DNA of 64,000 bases from Snodgrassella alvi (GCF_002777425.1 NZ_MDVC01000091.1:1-64000); one strand, 5' to 3'. Shown: positions 18,380-28,370, numbered from the stretch's first letter. A program made the numbers and translations. The notes: generated from the sequence alone by a model not told the origin.

Positions 18380-21300
18380 TGTTCTTTATCAGCGGTTTCC
18401 AGCGTCACCATCAGCGGCAGCAGTAATTCTTCAATCAGTTGCCAGAACAGGGGGCTGTCAATTGGCAGCTCTGCATCGCGGCCAAATACCTGAGCTACTT
18501 CAGGATAATCGGCCTGCGGTTTACCGTTGTGGCTGTCCATATAGACTTTAAAGGCTGCGCTGCGTTCTTCGGCGCCATGCCCGGGTTCGCAGTTTTTCTT
18601 TTGTCGGCGTTTATACCAGGAGCGGGCTGCGCTGAGGCTGGTTTTTGGAAAAAACGGCAGTGGCCGGCTTTGCCCCAGCTGGTAATATTCCAGCCATAAA
18701 GCCAGTTGTGCCTGAGCATCCAGCCGGCTCAGTGCTGCCAGCTTACGCGGCTTGGCTGGATAAAGCTCGTATGTATCCTGTGCACACTCAGCTTCGGCTG
18801 CACAGAAGAGTAAATGGCGCAGGTATAATTCAATATTATCCGGTGCAGTGGGCGCTTGACAGCGTTCAAGCAGTTGGCCGCACTGGTGTAGATGGCAGAT
18901 GTTACCACTTAGCTGTAGCTGCTGATGATTAAAGACAAAAGTAATATCGGCCACGGCCGGGCTAAACAATATTTCGCTATCCAGAGCCAGCGTCTGCGTG
19001 CGTAGCGTCTGGCTGACAATCACACCCAGCTCACCTTCCGGTATTAGCCCGCTGACAGCCAGCGCTGCATCTACATCGGTAAAATCCAGATGCTGCTGGC
19101 GTGCGCGGGTGTAGGCAGTATAGATTAGCGCACTGTTTTCAATAGCAAATGGTTCCGCTGCACTAACCGGTGTTTCCTGATACGGTGCCTGCCATTGTAA
19201 CTGTTGCTGGAGCCAGTGGCGTACCGGATTGCGCCAGAAACGGATGAAAGATTCAATATCAATTTCCTGATTATTTTCTTCCGGTTCAATAGTCGCTGCA
19301 TAGAAAGGTGTAGGTGGAACGATTTCCTGATTTAGCGCATCGGCATAATCATGGCGACAGCTAGCTAAATCACCATTGAAATAGCGATAGGAAAAAGGCT
19401 GTAACGGATGCTGGATGATATGCTGCTGATTAAACTCCAGTGGATTGCAGCCGGTCATGGCTGCCAGTACATCGGTAAGTTCATATAGCAAAGCAGAAGG
19501 TGCCAGTTCTTCATTTTTGCGGATATCTTTACCGACATAGGATAGATACAGTTTTTCGCGTGCGCTCAGAATGGATTCCAGAAACAGATAGTGGTCGTCA
19601 TTGCGGCGGGCACGGTCGCCACGGCGCGGATGCTGGGCAATTAAATCGAAAGCAGCCGATTTGGTGGTGCGCGGAAACTCGCCATCATTCAGACCCAGCA
19701 GGCAGATACAGCGAAAGGGCAGACTGCGCATCGGCACCATACTGCAAAAAGTAATGCCGCCACGGAGAAATCCGGCCTGACGAGTGCTGGATAGATGATT
19801 CTGTAAATGCTCAATGGCAATAACCGGTTCAATAGGCAGCTCAAACTGTGCCAGTGCTGCCTGTGCCTGCCAGTCGGCCAAACTGGTCTCCAGTTGCTGC
19901 ATGGCATTACCGGCCAGAGAGTCTTCATCGGCCAAATCTCGCAGTAACTGCCGAGTACGCGTAATCCATTCTGTAATGGTGGCTGCATTCTGCCAGCGCG
20001 TATGATGCTCAATCAGGCAATCAATTAACTGTTGTGCACGTGCCAGAATTTCTGTCTGGCCAATATCGCCGAACCACGGAAGCTGTTGCTGCCACAGTGC
20101 AGTGTGTTTATTGTCTGGCAGCAGCCAGCCCAGTACTGTACGCTCACGTGCCTGCTGCCAGGTAAAATGTTTACCCTGACCACCATATTCATGGCGCATA
20201 TCTGCATTTACACCCCAGCGTACCCCCTGTTCACGCCAGACACGGTTTATCAGTGCCACATCGCTGTCGTTTAAATCGAAGCGTGCACGCAGGGCGGATT
20301 CGTCTAGCAGGGGTTGCACCGTTTCGATATCAAAGCGGCTCTGCATCAGTTGCAGCAGTTTTTCCAGCAATTGCAATAAAGGTTCTTGCAGACTGATTTT
20401 AACGTCGGCTATGTTGTAAGGCAGGGCAGGTGTATTGCCCTGATTCTGGCCGAATACGGCATGGATAAACGGCAGATATGGCTCAATATGTGGTGTGAGT
20501 ACAGCAATGTCCTGTGGCTGCCAGCCCGGATGTGCCGCCAGATCCTGAAGTAGCTGTTCTTTCAGAATTTGCAGCTCACGCAAACGTGAATGTGCGGCAA
20601 CAATCTGGATGGAGCTATCATAGGCCTGTCGCTGGTAGGGTGGTTCAGTCTGTTTCGGATGCTGCAGACACTGAATATCATTTTGCAGCCGATGCAGCAG
20701 ACTATCAGCTACTTCACCGCATTCAGCGTACACGGACGGCATATGTATCACTTCACCCAAATCATTGAGTGCATCAAAAAAATCCCGTCCCTGTTTGCCC
20801 AAGCTGGCCAGTAAAGGATGGCCAACCACGCTCAGATCAGCTTCCTGATTATGTAGCAGTAAATCGGCAGAAAGCACATTGCCCCAGTATTCCGCACATG
20901 GATTAACTGCAAATACATGCACATCAGTATGTTGTGCCATTGCCTGAAATGCTTGCAGATAAACCGGTGCCAGTGTGGCAATTCCGAATACAAAAATTCG
21001 TTGCGGCAGGTGTTCTGCACTAAGCTGCGCCAGAAAGTTCTGCATCAGGCCAGCGCGATGGGGAGAATCTGTTTCATTACTCAGCCAGTGCCATAATTCT
21101 GCTTGCCAGCCTTCGTCTTCACCCAGGTGAGCAGACTCACCGGCTTGCCAAATATTTATCCAATCATTGCGATAGATTAAATATTGGTCAAACATATCAG
21201 CAAGTTTTCCGGCTAAATGGTAAGGTGCCTGTATACTGCTATCAAGGTATGATTGCAGTGCTCTGGCAGTCTGGCATAATTGCGGCTGCTGAAACGCTGC

Positions 21301-21603
21301 ACTGCGAAATAAAGCCAGCAGGCGCCAGCGCAGCACTTCCGACTGAAATGGATTAAGTTTCGGCGTCTCTGGCAATACTTGATGGGTTAATTGCCAAATA
21401 TAACCGGCAGGCAGACTAAAATGCAGATTGGCGGCAATGCCGTGCTCCTGTGCCAGATAATGGTTCAGATAGCGGCGCATACCCTGACTCTGTACCACGA
21501 TTTCCGTGGCCGTCCATGCCGATTGCGGTGAAGTATGCTGATATACGCTGGCAAACAGAGCAGCTAAATCAGCTAATTGATTGGATTGATAAACATACAG
21601 CAT
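18376..21603 (-). CDS. recC: Exodeoxyribonuclease V gamma subunit RecC
   Basis: This 1075-aa protein is RecC, the subunit that splits the strands and recognises Chi, using a helicase-like fold without active ATPase motifs. It begins MLYVYQSNQLADLAALF, like other RecC proteins, and contains VQSQGMRRYLNHYLAQEHGI, FGIATLAPVYLQAFQAM, PLRCICLLGLNDGEFPR-like text (here LPFRCICLLGLNDGEFPR) and SARFWRNPVRHWL-like text (here FIRFWRNPVRHWLQQQL). I prefer ATG 21603 to an upstream GTG at 21618, because it matches the family N-terminus. recB follows with a 4-bp overlap. Confidence 0.94.
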   Translation of the reverse strand: MLYVYQSNQLADLAALFASVYQHTSPQSAWTATEIVVQSQGMRRYLNHYLAQEHGIAANLHFSLPAGYIWQLTHQVLPETPKLNPFQSEVLRWRLLALFRSAAFQQPQLCQTARALQSYLDSSIQAPYHLAGKLADMFDQYLIYRNDWINIWQAGESAHLGEDEGWQAELWHWLSNETDSPHRAGLMQNFLAQLSAEHLPQRIFVFGIATLAPVYLQAFQAMAQHTDVHVFAVNPCAEYWGNVLSADLLLHNQEADLSVVGHPLLASLGKQGRDFFDALNDLGEVIHMPSVYAECGEVADSLLHRLQNDIQCLQHPKQTEPPYQRQAYDSSIQIVAAHSRLRELQILKEQLLQDLAAHPGWQPQDIAVLTPHIEPYLPFIHAVFGQNQGNTPALPYNIADVKISLQEPLLQLLEKLLQLMQSRFDIETVQPLLDESALRARFDLNDSDVALINRVWREQGVRWGVNADMRHEYGGQGKHFTWQQARERTVLGWLLPDNKHTALWQQQLPWFGDIGQTEILARAQQLIDCLIEHHTRWQNAATITEWITRTRQLLRDLADEDSLAGNAMQQLETSLADWQAQAALAQFELPIEPVIAIEHLQNHLSSTRQAGFLRGGITFCSMVPMRSLPFRCICLLGLNDGEFPRTTKSAAFDLIAQHPRRGDRARRNDDHYLFLESILSAREKLYLSYVGKDIRKNEELAPSALLYELTDVLAAMTGCNPLEFNQQHIIQHPLQPFSYRYFNGDLASCRHDYADALNQEIVPPTPFYAATIEPEENNQEIDIESFIRFWRNPVRHWLQQQLQWQAPYQETPVSAAEPFAIENSALIYTAYTRARQQHLDFTDVDAALAVSGLIPEGELGVIVSQTLRTQTLALDSEILFSPAVADITFVFNHQQLQLSGNICHLHQCGQLLERCQAPTAPDNIELYLRHLLFCAAEAECAQDTYELYPAKPRKLAALSRLDAQAQLALWLEYYQLGQSRPLPFFPKTSLSAARSWYKRRQKKNCEPGHGAEERSAAFKVYMDSHNGKPQADYPEVAQVFGRDAELPIDSPLFWQLIEELLLPLMVTLETADKEQ

Positions 21604-21852
21604 AACAGCATCCGCCACCGGTTAAGGTTGTTATTATAGCCGTACCGAAGTAGTTTGCGTTTGACACTGAACAGGATTTTGCGCCTTTGGGCGGATTTCT
21701 TGTACAGACACAAAAGCGCATGCTTGGATGTTGAATGGAAAGATTTTTTTAATTAAAAAAAGTTAATGCTGGTCAAAAGCCGGAAAAAATTGGAAAATAG
21801 ATAATCAAATACCCTGCCATAAGCAATATGGCAATAGAAGAAGGATATCACA

Positions 21853-22224
21853 GTGAGATTTGATGGCGTCATTGATGAGTTGGCGGCAACTAAAGGTGTC
21901 ATGGCGTGTGCTGTCGTGGATTATGAAAGCGGAATGTTTATAGATGGTGTCAGCCCGTCAGGAATGGATCTGGACATTCTGTCTGCCGGCAATACCGAAA
22001 TTGTGCGTTCGGAGGTTAAGGCAATTGCCCGCCTGTATGGTCAGGACAATAACGAAGATGCCATAGATGATATTCTCATCAGTTTGCATAAACAGTATTA
22101 TTTATTGCGGCCGATGAAGAATGTGAAGGGCGTATTCATGTTTATGGTGCTCGACCGCACAATCGCCAATCTGGCGCTGGCACGACGTGCGCTGAAAGTG
22201 GCCGACCGCCATTATCGTGACTGA
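21853..22224 (+). CDS. Roadblock/LC7-like small protein
   Basis: This 123-aa protein has the pattern of roadblock/LC7 domains, with an N-terminal helix (FDGVIDELAATKGVMACAVV), a central strand-helix unit and a C-terminal LVLDRTIANLALARR-type helix. In bacteria such domains often partner small Ras-like GTPases or act in motility and polarity, but no GTPase is adjacent. It uses a GTG start at 21853 after gaaggat. It is a single gene convergent with dsbD, sharing the terminator at 22267-22298. Confidence 0.65.
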   Translation: MRFDGVIDELAATKGVMACAVVDYESGMFIDGVSPSGMDLDILSAGNTEIVRSEVKAIARLYGQDNNEDAIDDILISLHKQYYLLRPMKNVKGVFMFMVLDRTIANLALARRALKVADRHYRD

Positions 22225-22266
22225 ATACAATTAAACACAAGTTGCCAGTATAGTTGGCTCTCTGTG

Positions 22267-22298
22267 TAATAGCCTCCTTGTATACAAGGAGGCTATTA
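22267..22298. terminator. Bidirectional terminator between convergent genes
   Basis: taatagcctccttgta (22267-22282) is followed directly by its perfect inverse tacaaggaggctatta (22283-22298). It lies between the roadblock gene (+) and dsbD (-). It also marks the point where strand composition changes. Confidence 0.85.
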
Positions 22299-22300
22299 AT

Positions 22301-24160
22301 TTATTGCACTTTCTGAATCTGTTTGTCATACCAGCTTAACAGTTCCGATGCCGGTACATAGCCAACCAGTGGCTGGCTGCGATAGCCGTTACTGTGAACC
22401 ACAAATAAACCCGGCGGGCCGTATAAACCATATTGTTGCATCATCCGTCGCTGTGCTGGGGTGTTATTGGTGACATCAATCTGTAAAAATCGTTCCTCTT
22501 CAATCACCCTCCTGACGGAAGCTTTGCTTAAAGTAAATGCAGTCATTTCCTTACAGGAAATGCACCAGTCTGCATAGAAATCCACCAGTACCGGCTTATC
22601 CGGATTATCATCAAACAGTTGTTGCATGGCCTGACTCAATTGTTCCGGCTCTTTGAAATAGCGGCCAAAATACTGATTGTTTGGCGGCGTCAAAGTTAGA
22701 AAACGGTGCAGAGGTGTGGCATAGTTCACTACACTGGCCGCCACAAAAAAAATTCCGCCAGTCAGAAACAGTACACCGGCTACCGCATTAAACCAGCGCT
22801 GGCGTCCCTGTGAGTGATACCACTGCCAGCCCAGATAAAGTGCTGGTACCAGCATAAGCAGGGTATAAATAGTTACCACCAGATAGTAATGCAGAAACGG
22901 AGTGGCAATATAAGTAGCCGCCCCTAGCAGCATCAGCCCGAACAGGTATTTCACACCAGTCATCCAGCCACCGGCTCGTGGCATAATGTGAACACCGAAT
23001 ACCGAAATCAGAATCAGTGGAATGCCGGTACCCAGTGCCATCACATACAGTGCCATACCGCCCAGCGTAGCATCACCACTCTGACCAATATAGCCAAGGG
23101 CAAAAGCCAGAGGCGGCGCCACACATGGGCCGACAATCAGCGCTGACAGCGCGCCCATCACCATTACAGACAGCAAATGTCCACCGCGAAAACGGCCACT
23201 GACACGCTGAAAGTAAGACTGCCAGCGTGTGGGCAATTGAATACTGTACAAATCAAACATCGATAGAGCCAGAATCACCAGTATGGCCGCTGCGGTCAGT
23301 ACTACCGTCGGCTGTTGCAGCCAGCCTGTCAGAAATGACCCCGTACGCGCCGTGACAATACCCACAATGGTGTAAGTAAAAGCCAGTCCCTGCACATATA
23401 CAAACGACAGTACAAACGCCCGCCATTTAGTTGCTTTCTTGCGTGAACCCATCACAATAGCCGACACAATCGGTAGTAGCGGATACATGCATGCAGTCAG
23501 GCTCAGACCCATCCCGGCAATAAAAAAGGTCATTAAATTGGTAATCAGCGTTGCCCGAGAGAGTTGAAACAAACTATCGCTACCGGAGCTGCCAGACCAC
23601 GCAGCTGGCGGTTTTTTTTCGCGTGGCTTGGTGAAAGTATCCACATCCGGCTGGCCATGCAATGGCTGGGAAGCAATAGAATATTTGCCGGTACGGCTGA
23701 TGGTTAACGTATTTTCCACCGGCGGATAACAGATACCCGCTTCGGCACAGCCCTGATACGACAGGGTTAACTGATACGGGACAGTTTGTGCACCTGCACT
23801 GTAGCGCCAGAGTACATCAGCATGGTTATAATAAACCTGCTGCGTACCAAAAAACTCATCATGTTTCTGTGTGCCTGACTGGACAAACTGTGCAGCGTCA
23901 AACAGACCTTCTGGTTTGGTAGAAACCTGAATTTTATTCTGGTAGAGATAATAGCCTTTAGCAATAACAAAATGTACCCTAACATCCTGATCATGAACAA
24001 CTAATTGCGGTACAAAAGCCTGCTCTGGTGACAATGGCTTGCCATTGTCATCAGCGGCGAATGCAGTTTGGTTCAGCCCAAATAGCAAAACCAGTAGCAG
24101 AAATAACAGTTTTAACAGGGAAACCGTGCAGGCACGCAAGCGAGAAGAAATGTGATACAT
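22301..24160 (-). CDS. dsbD: Thiol:disulphide interchange protein DsbD
   Basis: The 619-aa protein carries electrons from cytoplasmic thioredoxin to periplasmic partners. It has a signal peptide (ending QTAFAAD), an N-terminal periplasmic domain with the CAEAGICYPP cysteine pair, and a central eight-helix domain with TACMYPLLPIVSAIV and VGPCVAPPLAFALGY. A C-terminal thioredoxin-like domain carries YADWCISCKEM at about 530-540. ATG 24160 gives a normal signal peptide. A TTG at 24205 would add an unlikely extension. The next gene upstream on the same strand, folE2, is 154 bp away. Confidence 0.94.
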   Translation of the reverse strand: MYHISSRLRACTVSLLKLLFLLLVLLFGLNQTAFAADDNGKPLSPEQAFVPQLVVHDQDVRVHFVIAKGYYLYQNKIQVSTKPEGLFDAAQFVQSGTQKHDEFFGTQQVYYNHADVLWRYSAGAQTVPYQLTLSYQGCAEAGICYPPVENTLTISRTGKYSIASQPLHGQPDVDTFTKPREKKPPAAWSGSSGSDSLFQLSRATLITNLMTFFIAGMGLSLTACMYPLLPIVSAIVMGSRKKATKWRAFVLSFVYVQGLAFTYTIVGIVTARTGSFLTGWLQQPTVVLTAAAILVILALSMFDLYSIQLPTRWQSYFQRVSGRFRGGHLLSVMVMGALSALIVGPCVAPPLAFALGYIGQSGDATLGGMALYVMALGTGIPLILISVFGVHIMPRAGGWMTGVKYLFGLMLLGAATYIATPFLHYYLVVTIYTLLMLVPALYLGWQWYHSQGRQRWFNAVAGVLFLTGGIFFVAASVVNYATPLHRFLTLTPPNNQYFGRYFKEPEQLSQAMQQLFDDNPDKPVLVDFYADWCISCKEMTAFTLSKASVRRVIEEERFLQIDVTNNTPAQRRMMQQYGLYGPPGLFVVHSNGYRSQPLVGYVPASELLSWYDKQIQKVQ

Positions 24161-24314
24161 AAATGTCACAGTAAACAGTGTAATTTCAACCTGAACAACG
24201 AACAAAGAGAATGACTACCAGCAAAATCGTACAGGGTAGCCATTCATCTCCCCTTAATCTTTCTTGACCTTATCCATATAAATACAGATAAAGCTTAAGT
24301 CTGAATATGTCAGT

Positions 24315-25088
24315 TTACGGGTATTGTATCAGCGCATAGGCAGAATGATTATGAATTGATTCAAAATTTTCACTTTCCACTGTAAAAGACTGAATGCGGG
24401 CATCGGCTTTCAGCGCCGTGGCTACATCTCGTACCATGTCTTCAACAAATTTCGGATTATCATAAGCATATTCAGTAACAAATTTTTCATCCGGCCGCTT
24501 CAGCAACCCGTATAGCTGGCACGAACCCTGCTGCTCCACCAGATCAATAATTTCTTCAACCGCCATCGCCTCGGTAGATGTCAGCGTAACCGTGACATGT
24601 GAACGCTGATTGTGCGCCCCATATGCCGAAATTTCCTTGCTGCACGGACACAGGCTGGTTACCGGAATGATTACCTGCAAGCTATGCTGATAAACACCAT
24701 CATTAATTTCACCACTGAGCATCACCTCATAATCCAGCAGGCTGGAAATAGCAGTTACCGGTGCCTGTTTGCGCCGGAAAAAAGGAAAGCGCATACTGAT
24801 TTTACCCGCTGTTGCCTGAAGTTTCTGCAACATATCAGTGGTTAGCTGTTGGAGTGCTACAAAATCAATGCTGCCATGCTGTGCTTGCATTAACTCGATA
24901 AAACGCGACATATGCGTGCCTTTCTGCTCGGCTGGCAGCGATACAGTCATGGTTAAATCAGCTACAGTATGCTGTTCACCGGCAGCGCAGATAATACTCA
25001 GCGGCAGCCGCAAGCCCTTCACACCAACCTGATTGATTGGCATATTGCGTTTATCAACACTGCTTTGCACATCAGCAATAATGTCCAT
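24315..25088 (-). CDS. folE2: GTP cyclohydrolase IB (FolE2)
   Basis: The 257-aa enzyme makes 7,8-dihydroneopterin triphosphate from GTP for folate and queuosine-type pathways. It matches the FolE2/COG1469 family, with GVKGLRLPL, the active-site region [39 protein letters not shown] and NPKFVEDMVRDVA. ATG 25088 follows gaggaa and starts MDIIADVQSSVDKR, the family start. A longer frame to 25172 is rejected. FolE2 can replace Zn-dependent FolE and is often induced by zinc shortage, but I see no clear Zur site. A degenerate copy of its active-site region lies near 28.3 kb. Confidence 0.93.
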   Translation of the reverse strand: MDIIADVQSSVDKRNMPINQVGVKGLRLPLSIICAAGEQHTVADLTMTVSLPAEQKGTHMSRFIELMQAQHGSIDFVALQQLTTDMLQKLQATAGKISMRFPFFRRKQAPVTAISSLLDYEVMLSGEINDGVYQHSLQVIIPVTSLCPCSKEISAYGAHNQRSHVTVTLTSTEAMAVEEIIDLVEQQGSCQLYGLLKRPDEKFVTEYAYDNPKFVEDMVRDVATALKADARIQSFTVESENFESIHNHSAYALIQYP

Positions 25089-25345
25089 TCTGATGGTTTT
25101 CCTCGCGAAACAAATCTGAATCCAGCCAGACCGGCATAATAAAACCACACAAACCGGCGGCATATAAGACATAAAATTATACTTTATGGCTTAATTCCGA
25201 GCAAATCAGTCGGAATTAGTAATGAAGAAACAGCATACTGCCTGATAAGCGGTGTGCGTGCTAAACTAGACATCCTCAATGCAAACGCCCTCGACGGTAT
25301 AAACAGCTGCCTGAACAGCATAACCAGTAACATATCGGAGAAAAT

Positions 25346-26503
25346 ATGAAATTTGCCACACAGACCATTCATTCCAGTTACCAGCCGGAACAACATAACC
25401 GTGCTCTGATGCCACCGATTTATCAGAACAGCATGTTTGCCCTGCATGAAATTGGTGAAAATATTCCGTTTCGTTATGCGCGTATCTCCAATCCCACACG
25501 GCAGGTGCTGGAAGATACAGTAGCCGAATTGGAAAATGGCTGTGCTGGCTTTGCCTATGGTAGCGGGATGGCCGGAATTGATGCCGTATGGCGTACTTTT
25601 CTGCGCCCGGGCGATACCATTGTTGCGGTTGCCGATATTTATGGTGGTGCCTACGATCTGCTGACGGAAGTATATGCACAGTGGGGCGTTAACGTCATTT
25701 TTGCCGACCTCACCAATCCGGCCAACCTCGACCGCATACTGGCACAGACCAAAGTGAAAATGGTGTGGCTGGAAACCCCGAGCAACCCGCTGCTGCGTCT
25801 GATAGACATCGCAGAACTGGCAGCCAAAGCCAAAGCGGCCGGTGCCATCGTTGGCATCGACAATACTTTTGCCACCCCCTATGTACAACAACCGCTGAAT
25901 CTGGGCGTGGATATCGTGTTCCATTCCGCTACCAAATACCTGTGCGGCCATTCTGATGTGCTAATGGGCATTGTCGTGGTTAAAGACCCGGCACAGGCCA
26001 GATTACTGCGTGCCATGAGCACCAACACCGGGGGCGTGGCCGGCCCGATGGATTGTGCACTGGTATTACGCGGCATCAAAACATTGGTTGTGCGCATGGA
26101 TCGGCATCTGGCCAATGCAGCCGAGCTGGCCAAACGTTTGCAGCGGCATCCGGCAGTAGAAAAAGTGTTTTACCCCGGCCTGCCCGAGCACGAACACCAC
26201 GATATAGCCTGCAAACAAATGCAGCATGGTTTTGGTGGCGTGGTATCAATTTATCTGCGCCACAACAGCCGCGAAGCAGCCAACAGCGTGATTAAAAACC
26301 TGCGCCTGATTCGTATGGCTGCCAGCCTCGGGGGCGTAGAAAGCCTGATTAACCACAGTGCCAGCCAGTCGCACAGCGGCATGAGTACAGAAGTCAAAGA
26401 ATCTCTGGGCATTCGTGAAGGCCTGCTGCGTATTTCTGCCGGTATCGAAGACATCGAAGATATCTGGGATGATATCAACCATGCACTCAATACCTTGATT
26501 TAA
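25346..26503 (+). CDS. metC: Cys/Met metabolism PLP enzyme (cystathionine beta-lyase or gamma-synthase type)
   Basis: This 385-aa protein belongs to the trans-sulphuration PLP family. It has RYARISNPTRQVLEDTVAEL, the cofactor-stacking region YGSGMAGIDAV, VWLETPSNPLLRLIDI, DNTFATPYVQQPLNLG and the PLP lysine in HSATKYLCGHSDVLMG (about residue 200). The C-terminus has GGVESLINHSASQSHSGM and LLRISAGIEDIEDIWDD. Sequence alone does not separate cystathionine beta-lyase from gamma-synthase; I lean to a lyase. ATG 25346 follows cggag. A 255-aa open frame on the opposite strand is a shadow. Confidence 0.85.
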   Translation: MKFATQTIHSSYQPEQHNRALMPPIYQNSMFALHEIGENIPFRYARISNPTRQVLEDTVAELENGCAGFAYGSGMAGIDAVWRTFLRPGDTIVAVADIYGGAYDLLTEVYAQWGVNVIFADLTNPANLDRILAQTKVKMVWLETPSNPLLRLIDIAELAAKAKAAGAIVGIDNTFATPYVQQPLNLGVDIVFHSATKYLCGHSDVLMGIVVVKDPAQARLLRAMSTNTGGVAGPMDCALVLRGIKTLVVRMDRHLANAAELAKRLQRHPAVEKVFYPGLPEHEHHDIACKQMQHGFGGVVSIYLRHNSREAANSVIKNLRLIRMAASLGGVESLINHSASQSHSGMSTEVKESLGIREGLLRISAGIEDIEDIWDDINHALNTLI

Positions 26504-26523
26504 CCTGTGTAAGTGAAAAATCC

Positions 26524-27312
26524 GTGCACAACTATTACGACGTATTAAATGTTGCTCCGGGAGCGTCCGACGAAGTGATTCGTGCGGCCTATCGGGCTTT
26601 ATCACAAAAATACCATCCTGACCGCAATCCACATAATCCACAGGCGCACCAGCGCATGGCCGAAATTAACCAAGCCTATGCCGTGCTCTCCGATCCAGAA
26701 AAGCGCCATCATCATGATGTGTGGATTGCACGACAAAGCCTACAGGCTCGCTTGTCACCGGCATTGCTCTCACGCAGGCAAACCCCGTTTGCGCCGCCGG
26801 CCTTATTGCCCAATCATGAAGACAAAATAGTTGTTCTGCATGAACATGGCCATGGCTGGTTGTGGATAGTGGGTATCGCCATCCTGATTGCCATGGGCGG
26901 CGTCTGGTGGCGACTGGCGCATCCGCCAGTAGATAATACCCCGGCACAAACACAAAGCGGCATACCGGTGCCAGTGGCACCCAATGGTCAGCTTTTCCCG
27001 CTTAAGGCTGCCTATGTTTCCGGCTATCCGATTCTGCGCCAGCGCGGTAATAACACCATTGTGGTACATGCCACATCCTTGCAATCGCCGGTATTTGCCC
27101 AATTATACGAACTGCACGCCGGTAAATTTACCGCTATACGTACCTTTTACATACCGGCGGGCGAAACCTTTACCCTGCATAAAATCGGTGATGGCAATTT
27201 CAGCCTGCAATACCAGCGTATCAACGATGGTAAATGGGCAGTGAGCGATGGTATTGAAATCAGCAATACCGAGGCCAGCCGAAAATATCAGGATATCGAT
27301 ATCAGACTGTAA
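26524..27312 (+). CDS. J-domain (DnaJ-like) membrane-anchored protein
   Basis: This 262-aa protein starts with a J domain (residues 1-70): NYYDVLNVAPGASDEVIRAA, the HPD motif in YHPDRNPHNPQAH, and AEINQAYAVLSDPEKRHHHD. A linker (70-105) leads to one transmembrane helix (about 112-130; GWLWIVGIAILIAMGGVWW) and an extracytoplasmic C-terminal domain of about 120 residues with no recognised family. The J domain should stimulate DnaK at the membrane. It uses GTG 26524, 20 bp after the PLP enzyme stop, and the next gene is 47 bp away, so the three may form an operon. Confidence 0.85.
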   Translation: MHNYYDVLNVAPGASDEVIRAAYRALSQKYHPDRNPHNPQAHQRMAEINQAYAVLSDPEKRHHHDVWIARQSLQARLSPALLSRRQTPFAPPALLPNHEDKIVVLHEHGHGWLWIVGIAILIAMGGVWWRLAHPPVDNTPAQTQSGIPVPVAPNGQLFPLKAAYVSGYPILRQRGNNTIVVHATSLQSPVFAQLYELHAGKFTAIRTFYIPAGETFTLHKIGDGNFSLQYQRINDGKWAVSDGIEISNTEASRKYQDIDIRL

Positions 27313-27359
27313 ACCAATACCGCCACCGGCCAGCCGGTGGCATACACAGGAATAACTGC

Positions 27360-28136
27360 ATGCAGGCTGCCGCAGAAGCCAAATTCACCGAAGAAATCGT
27401 ATTATGGGTTAAGCAGCATACCCCGAAACTGCTGACCTTTGCCATTACCCGGCCAGAAGCCTATCGTTTCAGTGCCGGCCAGTTTTCGCGTCTGGGCTTT
27501 CGTGACGGAGCAGGATTTATCTGGCGTGCCTATTCCATCGTCTCTGCCGAATATGCAGAAACGCTGGAATTTTTTGTAGTATTGATTGAAGAAGGGTCAA
27601 TGAGTGCCCGACTGGCACAACTACAGCCCGGCGACCATATCCTGCTGGACAAAACCGCTTTTGGCTTTTTACTGCCCGGCAGATTTACCGATGGTGATCA
27701 GCTGGTGATGCTCAGTACCGGCAGCGGCATAGCGCCATTTTTGTCCATGCTGCAACAGCCGGCTGTCTGGGAGCGCTTCCAGCATATCGGGCTGGTACAT
27801 TCCGTCTCTCATGCCAGCGAACTGATTTTCAGCCAGCATATAAACGACTTAATCCACCACCCCCTGATTGGCGAATATACCGGCAAACTGTCCTACCAGC
27901 CGGTAGTTACCCGCGAAAGCGTAGCAGGGGTGCTAAACCAGCGTCTGCCACAGTTATTGCAAAATGGCACACTGGCAACAGCATTAGGCCTGACTTTTAC
28001 CCCTGCGCAGACCCGCTTTATGTTGTGCGGCAATCCGGCCATGGTGGCAGACACCTTTAAGGCTTTGCTTGATATGGGCTACAGCATGCACCGCAACAGA
28101 ACACTCGGACAGATTATCATGGAAAACGGCTTTTAA
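27360..28136 (+). CDS. Ferredoxin-NADP(+) reductase, divergent paralogue
   Basis: This 258-aa flavoenzyme has the FNR layout. An FAD-binding beta-barrel carries FSAGQFSRLGF and the flavin motif RAYSIVSAEY (about 59-68). An NADP domain carries MLSTGSGIAPFLSMLQQP and LCGNPAMVADTFKALL. It lacks the conserved bacterial ERAF-type C-terminus seen in the paralogue at 34.05 kb, ending LGQIIMENGF instead, which could change pyridine-nucleotide preference or the re-face flavin stack. ATG follows caggaat. It lies 47 bp downstream of the J-domain gene. Confidence 0.85.
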   Translation: MQAAAEAKFTEEIVLWVKQHTPKLLTFAITRPEAYRFSAGQFSRLGFRDGAGFIWRAYSIVSAEYAETLEFFVVLIEEGSMSARLAQLQPGDHILLDKTAFGFLLPGRFTDGDQLVMLSTGSGIAPFLSMLQQPAVWERFQHIGLVHSVSHASELIFSQHINDLIHHPLIGEYTGKLSYQPVVTRESVAGVLNQRLPQLLQNGTLATALGLTFTPAQTRFMLCGNPAMVADTFKALLDMGYSMHRNRTLGQIIMENGF

Positions 28137-28278
28137 ATGGTTGTGTATCACCATCTTCATACAAAGTTTTCCACAAGCTGCCTTTTATTTACTGTCTATA
28201 TGTCTTGATATTGCGCTAATGGCTGCTTGCACAAATTACCATTGATTTTTCAATTGAATTTATATTTACAAGTAGCTA

Positions 28279-28370
28279 TCAGTGTAACCGTGACATGTGA
28301 GCGTTGATTATGCGCCCCATACGCAGAAATTTTCTTACTGCACGTACACAAACTGGTTATAAGGGTAAAC
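28279..28370 (-). pseudogene. Degenerate fragment of a second folE2 copy
   Basis: Plus-strand bases 28279-28362 align without long gaps to 24581-24664 inside folE2. Both contain gtgacatgtga, gcgccccata and the run leading to ctggtta. Differences are scattered, at about one in five bases. The matching part covers the FolE2 active-site Cys region. No flanking homology is seen, so this is a small leftover of a duplication or a lost paralogue. Confidence 0.8.

Noticed and set aside
22267-22298. Perfect palindrome at a skew change as a possible dif site
   Set aside because: It does not match XerCD dif half-sites and lies exactly between convergent genes, as a bidirectional terminator does.
25184-25951. 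255-codon open frame opposite the PLP lyase gene
   Set aside because: It is antisense to a clear metC-type gene and its text resembles no protein family. It is a shadow of the codon use of the real gene.
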